Shown here piece after piece: positions 1 through 7,122 of a DNA stretch of 10,565 nt. Position numbers and translations under genes: made by a program. Every line of letters starts with the position of its first letter. The stretch's first letter is position 1. This DNA comes from Bacillota bacterium (lineage in GTDB: Bacteria > Bacillota > Clostridia > Christensenellales > Aristaeellaceae), in assembly GCA_023443705.1 (NCBI GenBank), contig JAEZTD010000368.1:1-10565 (forward strand). Reading direction: 5' to 3'. Under the pieces are notes generated by a model. That model had not been told where the DNA came from, did no database searches, and saw only the letters and a list, made by a program, of their open reading frames with translations.

Positions 1-27
1 ATGTTTCTATTCTACCACCACTTACGG

Positions 28-52
28 TTTACACAAAATTTGGGACGGTCTC
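28..52 (-). mobile_element. Possible terminal inverted repeat of an IS256-type element
   Basis: Read on the minus strand, the stretch begins GAGACCGTCCC and runs inward to TTTTGTGTAAA. IS256-family ends typically carry an inward TGTGTAAA block, so this may be the outer end of an insertion sequence lying to the left of position 52, mostly outside the window. No transposase is visible and the other end cannot be seen. The call rests only on resemblance of about 25 bases. It sits about 15 bases beyond the end of the recombinase relic. Confidence 0.35.
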
Positions 53-66
53 GTGAAGTGTGAATA

Positions 67-405
67 CTAATTGCCTTTAGCCACCATCACCCCCGACTTG
101 AACTCCACAGTAAACCCATCCTCATGAACCGTAACCTTCTCAACCAGCCGCCGGACCAGCTTCTCGTCATATTCCGCTACTTCAGTCGGCTGCTCCCGCA
201 GATACGCGTGCATGTCCGCCATCCGCTTGCGAAGCTCGTCGCGGTTGGCGTTCTCCATCTGCGCCTTTTACTTCAGCTCGCGCAGACGGTAGATTTCCTC
301 CGCAACATCCTCGTAGTCAGCTTTGGAGCTGGCCAACTTCACAAGCTGCATTTGCAGTTCCTCCAGCCGACCGTCGATCTCGGTCAGGGTGTCAATTTTT
401 TGCAT
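67..405 (-). pseudogene. Large serine recombinase relic, coiled-coil and C-terminal part
   Basis: The minus strand reads MQKIDTLTEIDGRLEELQ at its start, then a long heptad-like helix, and near its end EYDEKLVRRLVEKVTV and FTVEFKSGV. This is the coiled-coil and C-terminal signature of large serine recombinases of clostridial transposons and phages, enzymes that cut and rejoin DNA at attachment sites. The frame is interrupted by a TAA at 268-270, between RELK and KAQMENANRDE, where a CAA codon would restore it. The N-terminal catalytic domain and zinc ribbon are missing here; a zinc-ribbon piece of matching type lies at 2881-3033 on the same strand. The relic is therefore inactive. Upstream of the Met at 405 the frame continues for a few codons without recognisable homology. 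Confidence 0.85.
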
Positions 406-452
406 CAGGCACGGAGGCGATGTTTTTCCAGGGTTGCGAGCCAACCAAGTTT

Positions 453-479
453 GTAGCTATAGAGAGCCTCTGAAGCTAC
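453..479. other. Imperfect palindrome (hairpin) downstream of the efflux operon
   Basis: Arms GTAGCT (453-458) and AGCTAC (474-479) are exact reverse complements. Inside them AGAG and CTCT arms pair again around a three-base loop, separated by a 2x2 mismatch. It lies about 40 bases beyond the stop of the DUF2871 gene on the minus strand, so it could slow or end transcription of that operon. Neither strand shows a T-run after the stem, so it is not a classical intrinsic terminator. Confidence 0.35.
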
Positions 480-520
480 CGACTTGGGCGGATTTTGTGT
501 TTCGCCAAATCGTGTGTGCT

Positions 521-943
521 TTATGTCACCGACGCAGAACCAATCTTTTTTCGGATATTGTTGAGCAGAAGCACCAAACTTATACCCAGAAGAATATGCC
601 CGATGCCTGCAATGCCGGAAATGGAGGCGTCTGCCATTTTGGACAATTCCGATCCCCAAACCTGGAGGACGCCTCTAACGAGGAAGCCTGCCTCCATGAT
701 ATTAAGGCCCAAATGGTAAGCAATGAGGACCCTGCGCGTTTTGTTCTGCGTAAACGAGAAACTCTTCTCCATCAGCAGAAGTACCAGGAAGAATACACTC
801 CCCAATGCAATATAATGCACATGCATAAAGGACAGCGCTGTTGTCCCTGCGAACCCATTGAACTTGGTGAATTCCCTGAAAAAAACTCCACTCGCCAATC
901 CGAGAAGCATATAGACGATTGCAGAATTAATGTATCGCTTCAT
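521..943 (-). CDS. DUF2871 family small membrane protein
   Basis: A 140-residue integral membrane protein of unknown biochemical role. The sequence after the start (MKRYINSAIVYMLLGLASG, then FFREFTKFNGF, then HVHYIALGSVFFLVLLLMEK) matches my memory of the DUF2871 family, which is often found beside MarR regulators and transporters. Four hydrophobic segments are visible at about residues 6-24, 38-58, 70-90 and 110-130; a conserved His-Val-His lies at the start of the second. I chose ATG at 943 because AGGAG sits eight bases upstream; a GTG at 952 in the same frame would lie inside that ribosome binding site. The gene follows the MATE gene by five bases and is last in the operon. A role supporting the efflux pump is an inference from position only. 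Confidence 0.8.
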   Translation of the reverse strand: MKRYINSAIVYMLLGLASGVFFREFTKFNGFAGTTALSFMHVHYIALGSVFFLVLLLMEKSFSFTQNKTRRVLIAYHLGLNIMEAGFLVRGVLQVWGSELSKMADASISGIAGIGHILLGISLVLLLNNIRKKIGSASVT

Positions 944-948
944 GCTCT

Positions 949-2328
949 TCACTCCTGTTCTTTACGCTGTGCCTCTCGAGTTAAATACTTACCCAAGATC
1001 ATGTTCAGAAAAACAAGTCCCAATGACAATGTGATCGCATCCGCCGCAGGTTGAGCCCAAATCAGCCCCTCAAAACCCAGCAGTTTCTGCATTAGAAACA
1101 GCAGTGGAATATAAAACAACCCTTGCCGGGCGATTGACAGAACCAAAGCTTCTTTGGCCTTGCCAAAGGCCTGAATGCCGGTTGTTGCAAGCATTTGCGG
1201 GCCCAATACAAGAAAGGAGAATATGCTGATGCGGTATACCAGTGCGCCATGCTCGATGACCTCGGGCAGCGGCGTGAAGATAGCAATAAAGCTCGGTGCA
1301 AGAATCCAAAAAAGTACCATCAGCACAATACCGATGCCGGAGGTCATCAGCATGCCGGTCTTAAAAGTCTCGCGCACCCGCTTATAGTTCATTGCGCCGA
1401 AATTGTAACCGATCAAAGGCTGACAGCCTGCTGCAAAGCCCATAAAAATAAATGTGCCGATGAACATCAGCTTGGACGAAACGCCCATGCCGGCAAGCAC
1501 ATAATCTCCATATCCCTTTGCCTGATTGTTCAGAATAATTATTGCAATGCTCAGCAAAAACTGACTCATACAAGCCGGAATACCGATCAGGAAGATTTCT
1601 TTCCAGATAATCTTGTCGCCGCTGAGATAGGACGGCTTGATCTTCAAAAACGCCTTGCCGGAGAGATAGTAATAAGCATAATATACCAGCGCCGACAGAT
1701 TTCCCAAAATGGTCGCCAGCGCAGCGCCGCCAATGCCCATATCAAATGTGAAAATGAACAACGGGTCTAGAATGACATTGGCAACCGTGCCAATGAGCAT
1801 CCCCACGATGGAGGGCATGATTGCGCCTTCAGAGCGGAGCAGCTGACCGCCTGCATAATTCAACATCACGGGAATCGTACCGATCAGCATGATCCCCACG
1901 TATTGATACGCGTAGGGATACACCTCAGGCGATGCGCCAAGCGCAAGAATCAACGGCTCCATGTACGACAATCCGATGATCATCACGACGACCGCCAAAC
2001 CTGTGCAGATCATCACGCCTGTCGTCAGCGTTCGATTGGCGCGTTCGCTGTCTTTTTCACCAATACAGCGAGAGATGTAGGAGGCCGCACCTGTAGAAAC
2101 AATCGTTGCAATGGCCATTTGTATCATAAAAATCGGCGTTGTAATACTTGCGGCTGCAAGCTGATTCTGATCCTGGAGCATTCCGATAAAAAAGGTGTCC
2201 ACAAGATTGTACAGCACCTGTACCATCATGCCGAATACCACCGGAAGCGACAACTTCAGAATCGCTTTGGGGATGGGGGCTTTTCCCATTAATTCAATTT
2301 GTTTATTTTCCATATTCTTTCCATTCAT
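949..2328 (-). CDS. MATE family multidrug/toxin efflux pump
   Basis: A 459-residue polytopic membrane protein of normal MATE length with about twelve hydrophobic segments in two homologous halves. The N-terminus (MGKAPIPKAILKLSLPVVFG, then QVLYNLVDTFFIG) and the segment ISRCIGEKDSERANRTLTTG are typical of the MepA-like branch, which exports drugs and cationic toxins using sodium or proton gradients. The second half repeats the pattern (GIPACMSQFLLSIAIIILNNQ, and PLIGYNFGAMNYKRVRETFK). The ATG at 2328 overlaps the MarR stop as ATGA, which suggests translational coupling. A second ATG at 2313 (MENKQIELMG) is also a common family start, though its purine tract is too close to be ideal. Substrate cannot be told from sequence. 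The gene is probably controlled by the MarR protein in front of it. Confidence 0.93.
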   Translation of the reverse strand: MNGKNMENKQIELMGKAPIPKAILKLSLPVVFGMMVQVLYNLVDTFFIGMLQDQNQLAAASITTPIFMIQMAIATIVSTGAASYISRCIGEKDSERANRTLTTGVMICTGLAVVVMIIGLSYMEPLILALGASPEVYPYAYQYVGIMLIGTIPVMLNYAGGQLLRSEGAIMPSIVGMLIGTVANVILDPLFIFTFDMGIGGAALATILGNLSALVYYAYYYLSGKAFLKIKPSYLSGDKIIWKEIFLIGIPACMSQFLLSIAIIILNNQAKGYGDYVLAGMGVSSKLMFIGTFIFMGFAAGCQPLIGYNFGAMNYKRVRETFKTGMLMTSGIGIVLMVLFWILAPSFIAIFTPLPEVIEHGALVYRISIFSFLVLGPQMLATTGIQAFGKAKEALVLSIARQGLFYIPLLFLMQKLLGFEGLIWAQPAADAITLSLGLVFLNMILGKYLTREAQRKEQE

Positions 2329-2741
2329 TTGCTTACATATTCCGCCCTTTCAAGCAGACGTTGACAATAATCCTCGAACCGCTGCCATTCTTCCTGTGTC
2401 AACGCCTTTGATACTTGATCCAGCCACGCATCATAGACATTGACCACATCGGCAATGTTCTCTTTGCCCTCTTCCGTGATGGTAATAATATTCTTCCGCC
2501 GGTTTTCAGGATTGGGCATGCGTTCAATATATCCTTTTCCTTCGAGCGATAAAAGCGCTTTTGCCACCGTTGTCTTGTCCAGCTTTAGAGCCTCCGCTAC
2601 GTCATCCTGGGACGATTGACTGTGGCCGAAGACAAAAGCGCAAATCAAATGTTCCGTATCCGATACCCCGATCTTTTTAATCTGATTATGGCTATACCCT
2701 TTCGCGTACTGCATCAGAGCATATAGCTTGGAAAAGTTCAC
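2325..2741 (-). CDS. MarR family transcriptional regulator
   Basis: A 138-residue winged-helix DNA-binding protein, normal length for MarR. The helix-turn-helix region reads QDDVAEALKLDKTTVAKALL, followed by GKGYIERMPNPENRRKNIIT, the beta-wing with the usual Arg-Arg-Lys. N- and C-terminal helices would form the dimer interface. I place the start at the GTG at 2741 (VNFSKLYALMQYAKGY) because GGAGG lies seven bases upstream; a reading frame is open to an ATG at 2795, but that ATG falls within the promoter region and has no ribosome binding site. It is the first gene of the operon MarR, MATE, DUF2871, so it most likely represses its own operon until a ligand, probably a toxic compound exported by the MATE pump, releases it. 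Confidence 0.92.
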   Translation of the reverse strand: MNFSKLYALMQYAKGYSHNQIKKIGVSDTEHLICAFVFGHSQSSQDDVAEALKLDKTTVAKALLSLEGKGYIERMPNPENRRKNIITITEEGKENIADVVNVYDAWLDQVSKALTQEEWQRFEDYCQRLLERAEYVSK

Positions 2742-2769
2742 ATTCCGCCCTCCAGACTGATGAAATACC

Positions 2770-2792
2770 AACAGTTGAAATTGTAACAGTTG
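2770..2792. promoter_or_regulatory. Candidate MarR operator over the -10 region
   Basis: On the plus strand AACAGTTG occurs at 2770-2777 and again at 2785-2792, a 15-base period. The stretch AACAGTTGAAATTGTAACAG followed by TT is also a near-palindrome of the form AACnGTTnnAATTnnAACnGTT. It covers the -10 hexamer of the operon promoter, the expected place for an autorepressor such as the adjacent MarR. The binding itself is inferred. Confidence 0.5.
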
Positions 2793-2808
2793 CATTTTCT
2801 GCTGTCAA
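2780..2808 (-). promoter_or_regulatory. Sigma-A promoter of the MarR-MATE-DUF2871 operon
   Basis: Read on the minus strand, TTGACA (2808-2803) is followed after 17 bases by TACAAT (2785-2780). The -35 is a perfect consensus match and the -10 misses by one base (TACAAT against TATAAT). The start of transcription would fall about 30 bases upstream of the GTG of the MarR gene. Confidence 0.8.
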
Positions 2809-2880
2809 TGGTGTTCGATAATAATTCACAATGATTTTTGATTCCTCCCTGCACAATCCAGGGTTTGTCTACAGTTTTTG

Positions 2881-3033
2881 CACGTCGTTGATGACGGTGA
2901 CCGTCACCTGTTCAAGGGTGCTCTCGAGTATAGTGCGGGCATCGCAGTACAGGCCTGCGTTTTAAAGGCGGCTGACGCACCTCCACACGCACTTCCAGAC
3001 GTTGGACTTCTCCCCGCGGTTGTTCGTCTTGAC
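2881..3033 (-). pseudogene. Large serine recombinase relic, zinc-ribbon part
   Basis: The minus strand reads TNNRGEKSNVWKCVWRCVSR, a TAA, then NAGLYCDARTILESTLEQVT and VTVINDV. Large serine recombinases carry a zinc-ribbon segment of the pattern W-(R/K)-C-x-x-R...C-x-A-R-T followed by a helix ending in INDV or INEV, and this piece fits it. The in-frame TAA after VSRL, at the place of a usual Glu, marks it as dead; the doubled KCVW/RCV looks like a small insertion. On the minus strand it would precede the coiled-coil and C-terminal part found at 67-405, so the two may be halves of one gene separated by the efflux operon, with about 25 to 40 residues lost. Upstream of 3033 I see no clear homology to the catalytic domain. 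Confidence 0.72.
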
Positions 3034-3102
3034 AATAGCCTTGAGCAAAAAGTGTCCCTGGAAGACCACTCCTTGCCGCTGTTCGGAAAGGCGTACGTAA
3101 CC

Positions 3103-3131
3103 TTGACGAAGCTTTGCACTGCTACTATAAT
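3103..3131 (+). promoter_or_regulatory. Sigma-A promoter of the MFS gene
   Basis: TTGACG (3103-3108) is followed after 17 bases by a perfect TATAAT (3126-3131). Transcription would begin near 3138, about 75 bases before the MFS start. It lies at the edge of the decaying recombinase gene, antisense to it. Confidence 0.75.
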
Positions 3132-3147
3132 ATATACGGTCGTCAAG

Positions 3148-3168
3148 CTGAAAGGCTTGGCTTTTCAG
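3148..3168 (+). other. Leader hairpin in the MFS 5' untranslated region
   Basis: CTGAAAGGC (3148-3156) and GCTTTTCAG (3160-3168) can pair over nine positions, including one G-U pair, around a three-base loop. It would lie about ten bases into the transcript from the promoter at 3103-3131. No T-run follows, so it is not a terminator. It may only protect the 5' end of the mRNA; I recognise no known riboswitch. Confidence 0.35.
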
Positions 3169-3212
3169 TGGATTGACGTAAATCCAATTACGCCAGAATC
3201 GAGAGTGATCTT

Positions 3213-4478
3213 TTGAAACAGTACATACTCAAGCACCCGCTTCTTCGCACACTGTCGGAACTGCGTGGTAACACGCGGGCTTGCGTCTTGACCGAGCCCA
3301 TGTGGGGTCTGTCCATGAATCTTTGCCTTCCATATGCATCCGTATTCATGCTTTCCTTTGGCATGAGCGATGTGCAGGTAGGGTTGGTTGCGTCCATCTA
3401 TATGTTCTCGCAGACGATCTTTGCCTTCCTTTCCGGCGTGATCGTCGATAAGTACGGGCGAAGGTTCAGCACCATGCTCTTTGATTTTCTGGCGTGGAGC
3501 GTACCTTGCCTGATCTGGGCCTCCAGCCAGGGTTTTTGGTTCTTTGCCGTGGCGGCACTTTTCAACGGTATGATGAAGATCACCACCGTGTCCTGGGACT
3601 GCCTCACGGTAGAGGACGCTCCAAGGGACAAGATCACCCATATCTATTCCTGGGTCATGATTGCTGGGAACCTATCTGCGCTTTTTGCCCCGATCTCGTC
3701 CATATTGGTGGCAAAGCTAACGCTGATTCCCGCCATACGCGTTCTGTATATCAATGCATTTGTGGTGATGACGCTCAAGATCTTCCTTCTCTACAGGTTT
3801 TCTACCGAAACAGCCATCGGGCGCATCCGCCGTGAGGCGGTCAAAGATATGTCCTGGTCCCAGATGTTGGGCGGCTACAAAGGGGCCGTAAAGAGCATCA
3901 TGACATCCCCGGGGACGCGATTTGCCATCGTGATCAGCGTTCTGGTGGAGATTGCCGTCATGATTGGTATGACCTTCTGGCAGATTATCGCGTCCAGGCG
4001 AATCGGCATTCCCGATGTGATGCTGCCCATATTCCCCATGGCCAAGAGCGTCCTTTCTATCCTCCTTTTCTTCACGGTGCTGTCCCGCATCAAGCAGTCC
4101 AACCTGAGATTGCCCATGTACGGCGGTTTTTTGAGTGCGATCATCAGCGCCCTGCTGCTGATCTGCGTGCCGGGAACTGGTCCGCTGGGTTACTTCCTTC
4201 TGTGCCTGTCCTTGGCTTTTGAAGCCCTTGGTTTCGCCATACTGGGCACGCTTCGCGAATCCCTGGTGGCCATTCATGTGAATCCCGAAGACCGCTCCCA
4301 GATTATGGCTCTTTTGCAGACCGTGGTAATGCTGATTAGCGTTCCCTTCGGGTACATCGGCGGCGTTCTGAGCGACATCGATAGGGTGTTGCCCTTTGTT
4401 TTGAACATCGGCCTTCTGTGCCTGGGGATGCTTGCAACGGCCTTTTTTTTCCGAAGAAAAGAGCCCGATCGACTGTAA
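3213..4478 (+). CDS. Major facilitator superfamily transporter
   Basis: A 421-residue membrane protein with about twelve hydrophobic segments. After the second segment comes SGVIVDKYGRR (residues 74-84), the MFS motif A (G-x-x-x-D-x-x-G-R-R) in the loop between helices 2 and 3. The N-terminal text (residues 1-50, including TEPMWGLSMNLCLPYASVFM) resembles a Firmicutes MFS branch in which this short N-terminal tail is conserved; that supports the TTG start at 3213 over an internal ATG at residue 30. The ribosome binding site is weak (GAGAG, seven bases upstream). It is a single-gene transcription unit between its own promoter (3103-3131) and the hairpin at 4632-4675. The substrate is unknown; sugar or drug export are both possible for this branch. 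Confidence 0.88.
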   Translation: MKQYILKHPLLRTLSELRGNTRACVLTEPMWGLSMNLCLPYASVFMLSFGMSDVQVGLVASIYMFSQTIFAFLSGVIVDKYGRRFSTMLFDFLAWSVPCLIWASSQGFWFFAVAALFNGMMKITTVSWDCLTVEDAPRDKITHIYSWVMIAGNLSALFAPISSILVAKLTLIPAIRVLYINAFVVMTLKIFLLYRFSTETAIGRIRREAVKDMSWSQMLGGYKGAVKSIMTSPGTRFAIVISVLVEIAVMIGMTFWQIIASRRIGIPDVMLPIFPMAKSVLSILLFFTVLSRIKQSNLRLPMYGGFLSAIISALLLICVPGTGPLGYFLLCLSLAFEALGFAILGTLRESLVAIHVNPEDRSQIMALLQTVVMLISVPFGYIGGVLSDIDRVLPFVLNIGLLCLGMLATAFFFRRKEPDRL

Positions 4479-4631
4479 GACGTCCACATCATACCAATCC
4501 TCGCGGCAATCCACATACATTGCCTTGTCAAATTATGGCTTGACCACAATGATGACCCGAGATTTCTACCAATGCGAGAACTCTGGCAAAGGATCTTCAA
4601 GGGTTCGAATTCGGCCACGTCACCATCGTAC

Positions 4632-4675
4632 CCGCCTGCCGATAAAGGAGAACTTATCGGTAGGCGGTTCGTTTT
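4632..4675 (+). terminator. Hairpin terminator after the MFS gene
   Basis: CCGCCTGCCGATAA (4632-4645) pairs with TTATCGGTAGGCGG (4654-4667) over fourteen positions, one of them G-U, around an eight-base loop. The tail is TTCGTTTT. The stem is long and G+C-rich, so rho-independent termination is likely although the T-run is interrupted. It lies 154 bases beyond the MFS stop and would separate that gene from the S41 operon. The rest of 4479-4883 (405 bases) holds no credible coding frame; I see only the promoter candidate at 4819-4824 and the ribosome binding site of the next gene. Confidence 0.65.
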
Positions 4676-4795
4676 ATGCTAAAACCCCTAAAAACAGGCG
4701 TTTCTCGGATATGAAGGCAGTTGATCTTTATTATACTAGAGTTGCCAGAAGGACAGCATGTAACGCTAATGCAGGAAGGTATGGTGTGCTATAGC

Positions 4796-4824
4796 TAGCA
4801 AATATGGCCGGAATGAGATATAAT
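4796..4824 (+). promoter_or_regulatory. Weak promoter candidate for the S41-LytTR-GHKL operon
   Basis: A perfect TATAAT lies at 4819-4824, about 60 bases before the peptidase start. The hexamer 17 bases upstream (TAGCAA) matches the -35 consensus poorly and there is no extended -10. A weak -35 would fit activation by a regulator such as the LytTR protein of the same operon, but no clear pair of LytTR-type direct repeats is visible. Confidence 0.35.
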
Positions 4825-4883
4825 GCGTTCTAAGGATGCGATGTTGTATGCGCCCCAGTGCGTGATCTAGGAAAGGATGCGAT

Positions 4884-6368
4884 TTGCGGATGAAGAAACA
4901 GGCAGTTAGCGTACTCTGCCTGGTTTGCGCGCTGGTGCATCTCATGATGCTACCAGGATTTGCGGAAGAGAAGCGCACGGAGAGCCAACCGTCCAATTTT
5001 TCTGCGAGCGCGTGGACAGAAGCTTTCGATCTACTCCATGAGAGACTTTCGATTGAATACGCGTTTACAGACTGGAAGGGTATCGATTGGAGTGCGATGG
5101 GCTCGGCCTGCCGCGCTGAGATTCAGGCTGCGCAGGACAATGAAGACTTGGAGGGTTACTACCTCGCCCTTCGGAGATATATAAACGCGATCCCGGACGG
5201 GCATGTGGGGATGTCGTCACTTCGGGAGATCGATCAAAAGTATGTTGGCGGGGGATTTGGCTTCACACCTCTGTTGCTCGAAGGCGGGACGATGGTCGCA
5301 AACTGGGTTGATGAAGCGTCGGAGGCATATCAGGCTGGACTGCGTGCCGGGGACGAATTGCTCACATGGAACGGAATGCCCATTGCGGAAGCTGCCGCGC
5401 ACACACCCACGATCTTCTCTTCCAACGCAGCGACCTACGAGGATGCTACGCTCAAACGCGTGGCTTATCTCGTCCGTGCTGAGGTAGGCGATAAAGCAGA
5501 ACTAACATTTCAGAAGGGAAAGGGCGAGACAGGCTTCGTTGTTCTGACTGCTTATGCTGACGGCATGATCACGATCAGCAAAAGTTATCCTGTTGCGGTT
5601 GTCTCGGATAAACTCCGGGAAATGATCCTTGGCGTCGAAAGCGACACGCCCCCGCTCACGAGCATGGTTGACTTTGAGATACTCGAGGGGAATATTGCAT
5701 ACCTCCGGGTCTGGGGGGAGTTTGATGCCGACCTTACAGGCAGAGGCAGCGCACCCTCCACTCTCGCGCTGGTTAGAAGCGCTGTGAAATCTGCAAATGA
5801 ATTGGGCTGCAAAGGGCTGATCCTTGACATTCGCAACAATACAGGTGGCCTGGACGACATGGCGGCGGCGATACTTGGCTCGTTCTACACCGAAAAAGCG
5901 TTCTATGAATACCAGAACGACTACGATTACTCCACCGGAACACGAATGATCCAGCGTGCGATGGCGGATTCAGACGCATTGATGATCGAGCCTGCAGATG
6001 ACGTGTTTACTGGTCAGATTATCTCGCTTGTCAACCAGAAGTGTGTGAGCTCAGGTGAAGGTTTGGCTATGGGTATTCGAAACCTTCCGAACGGAGAAAC
6101 CCTGGGTTTCTATGGCACGAACGGTTCTTTCGGCATGACAGGCGGTGAGGCGCTGATGCCCGGCGGCTTGACGATCCGGTGGCCAGTAGGGCAATCACTG
6201 GACGAGAATCAGCAAATTCAGATCGATAGCCGGGGTGGCATCGGCGGTGTTGCACCGACGATACGCATCCCTATGACGCGAGAGCATGCACTTTTGGTCG
6301 CGGAGGGAGAGGACGTGGAACTCGCGGAAGCGCTGGCCATCTTGCGTGGCCGCAGACCCAGGAAATAA
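4884..6368 (+). CDS. Exported S41 family peptidase (C-terminal processing protease type) with PDZ-like domain
   Basis: A 494-residue protein. Residues 3-28 (MKKQAVSVLCLVCALVHLMM up to FAEE) form a signal peptide, so it acts outside the membrane. Residues 40-110 resemble the S41 N-terminal helical domain (LLHERLSIEYAF, WKGIDWSAM). Residues 120-175 look like a PDZ domain (AYQAGLRAGDELLTWNG). The S41 core follows: GLILDIRNNTGG (311-322), VNQKCVSSGEGLA (383-395) with the probable catalytic Ser at 389 or 390, and a closing GGVAPTIRIPMT (454-465). Such serine proteases trim unfolded or C-terminal peptide segments. TTG at 4884 has AAAGG seven bases upstream; ATG at 4890 is the alternative and changes only two residues. 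It begins an operon with the LytTR and GHKL genes, so it may be their output or may process their signal; that link is inferred from position. Confidence 0.9.
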   Translation: MRMKKQAVSVLCLVCALVHLMMLPGFAEEKRTESQPSNFSASAWTEAFDLLHERLSIEYAFTDWKGIDWSAMGSACRAEIQAAQDNEDLEGYYLALRRYINAIPDGHVGMSSLREIDQKYVGGGFGFTPLLLEGGTMVANWVDEASEAYQAGLRAGDELLTWNGMPIAEAAAHTPTIFSSNAATYEDATLKRVAYLVRAEVGDKAELTFQKGKGETGFVVLTAYADGMITISKSYPVAVVSDKLREMILGVESDTPPLTSMVDFEILEGNIAYLRVWGEFDADLTGRGSAPSTLALVRSAVKSANELGCKGLILDIRNNTGGLDDMAAAILGSFYTEKAFYEYQNDYDYSTGTRMIQRAMADSDALMIEPADDVFTGQIISLVNQKCVSSGEGLAMGIRNLPNGETLGFYGTNGSFGMTGGEALMPGGLTIRWPVGQSLDENQQIQIDSRGGIGGVAPTIRIPMTREHALLVAEGEDVELAEALAILRGRRPRK

Positions 6369-6391
6369 AACGCGCAAGAGAGGCAACCGAC

Positions 6392-7120
6392 ATGTTGAGG
6401 ATCGCCATTTGCGACGACATTGGCACCGAGCTTATGCATGTAGTCGGACTCACCAATGAGTATCTGGCCGAGCGTAACCTGAGCGCCGACATTCGGGAGT
6501 ATTCCCACCCGGACGCGCTCCTGACGGCATGTGAGGCCGAAACTTTCCACATATTCTTGCTCGACATGGTCATGCCTATGATCGGTGGGCTTGAGCTTGG
6601 GCGGGGCCTACGCCGCATGAGCACCGATGCGCAGATCATCTATATCACCACAGAGCCCGGCTTTGCGCTGGATGCATATTCGGTCAACCCCCTTAACTAC
6701 CTGCTCAAGCCGGTGGACAAAGGGGTGTTCTTTGCCGCTATGGATATGGCGGCGGAAAAAGTCGGGTTTGGTGAGGAAACCGTCGTGACCGTCAAGACGC
6801 GGGACGGTCTGCGCACGCTCTCCACCGATCGGGTCGTCTTGTGCGAATACATGCGCCATACCGTCGTCTACACGCTTGTTAGCGGCGAAAAGGTTGAGAC
6901 CTCAACCATCTCCGGCAGCTTTGCGGAGCACGTCGTGCCACTATTGAGCGATCGGCGGTTTATCCAGCCGCACGCCGCCTTTGTCGTCAACATGCATTTT
7001 GTGGAGCGGCTCTCCAAGGAGGGCTTTTCCATGAAAGGCTGCGCTTTCGCGCCGGTTTCCGGCAAACAGTTTTCCACGGTACGCAACGCATACATGAGCT
7101 ATCGATTGGGGGAGACGTAA
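6392..7120 (+). CDS. LytTR family response regulator (AgrA-like)
   Basis: A 242-residue two-domain regulator. The receiver domain (1-120) has the acidic pair CDD at 8-9, the phosphate-accepting Asp58 in FLLDMVMP, Thr86/Thr87 in IYITT and Lys106 in YLLKP. Residues about 133-240 form a LytTR DNA-binding domain (VKTRDGLRTLSTDRVVLCEY, then FIQPHAAFVVNMHFVERL), the type that binds direct repeats and usually controls peptide-signalled or secreted-factor genes. The ATG has AGAGG eight bases upstream and starts 23 bases after the peptidase stop. The GHKL kinase gene follows after two bases and is the expected phosphate donor. Confidence 0.94.
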   Translation: MLRIAICDDIGTELMHVVGLTNEYLAERNLSADIREYSHPDALLTACEAETFHIFLLDMVMPMIGGLELGRGLRRMSTDAQIIYITTEPGFALDAYSVNPLNYLLKPVDKGVFFAAMDMAAEKVGFGEETVVTVKTRDGLRTLSTDRVVLCEYMRHTVVYTLVSGEKVETSTISGSFAEHVVPLLSDRRFIQPHAAFVVNMHFVERLSKEGFSMKGCAFAPVSGKQFSTVRNAYMSYRLGET

Positions 7121-7122
7121 GG

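Noticed and set aside
425..520. Minus-strand text reading PKSVASEALYSYKLGWLA next to the recombinase relic
   Set aside because: It looks protein-like but I cannot tie it to the recombinase or another family; it may be a repeated non-coding stretch, and it contains the palindrome at 453-479.
323..1054. Plus-strand frame of 243 codons
   Set aside because: It runs antisense through the recombinase relic and the DUF2871 gene; its composition is that of a shadow frame.
2878..3216. Plus-strand frame of 112 codons
   Set aside because: It is antisense to the recombinase zinc-ribbon relic, spans the MFS promoter, lacks a ribosome binding site and resembles nothing known.
3717..4520. Minus-strand frame of 267 codons rich in His, Gln and Gly
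   Set aside because: It is antisense to the MFS gene; the His/Gln/Asp bias is what the complement of hydrophobic membrane codons gives.
4606..4630. GGTTCGAATTC resembling a tRNA T-loop
   Set aside because: The flanking bases do not pair into a five-base T-stem, and no acceptor, D or anticodon arms can be drawn around it.
4713..4779. Three GAAGG repeats upstream of the S41 gene as a LytTR binding site
   Set aside because: The spacing is uneven (34 and 27 bases) and the flanks do not match; LytTR sites are usually two 9-base repeats about 12 bases apart.
4432..4794. Plus-strand frame of 120 codons after the MFS gene
   Set aside because: It overlaps the MFS 3' end and runs through the terminator hairpin; no ribosome binding site or homology seen.
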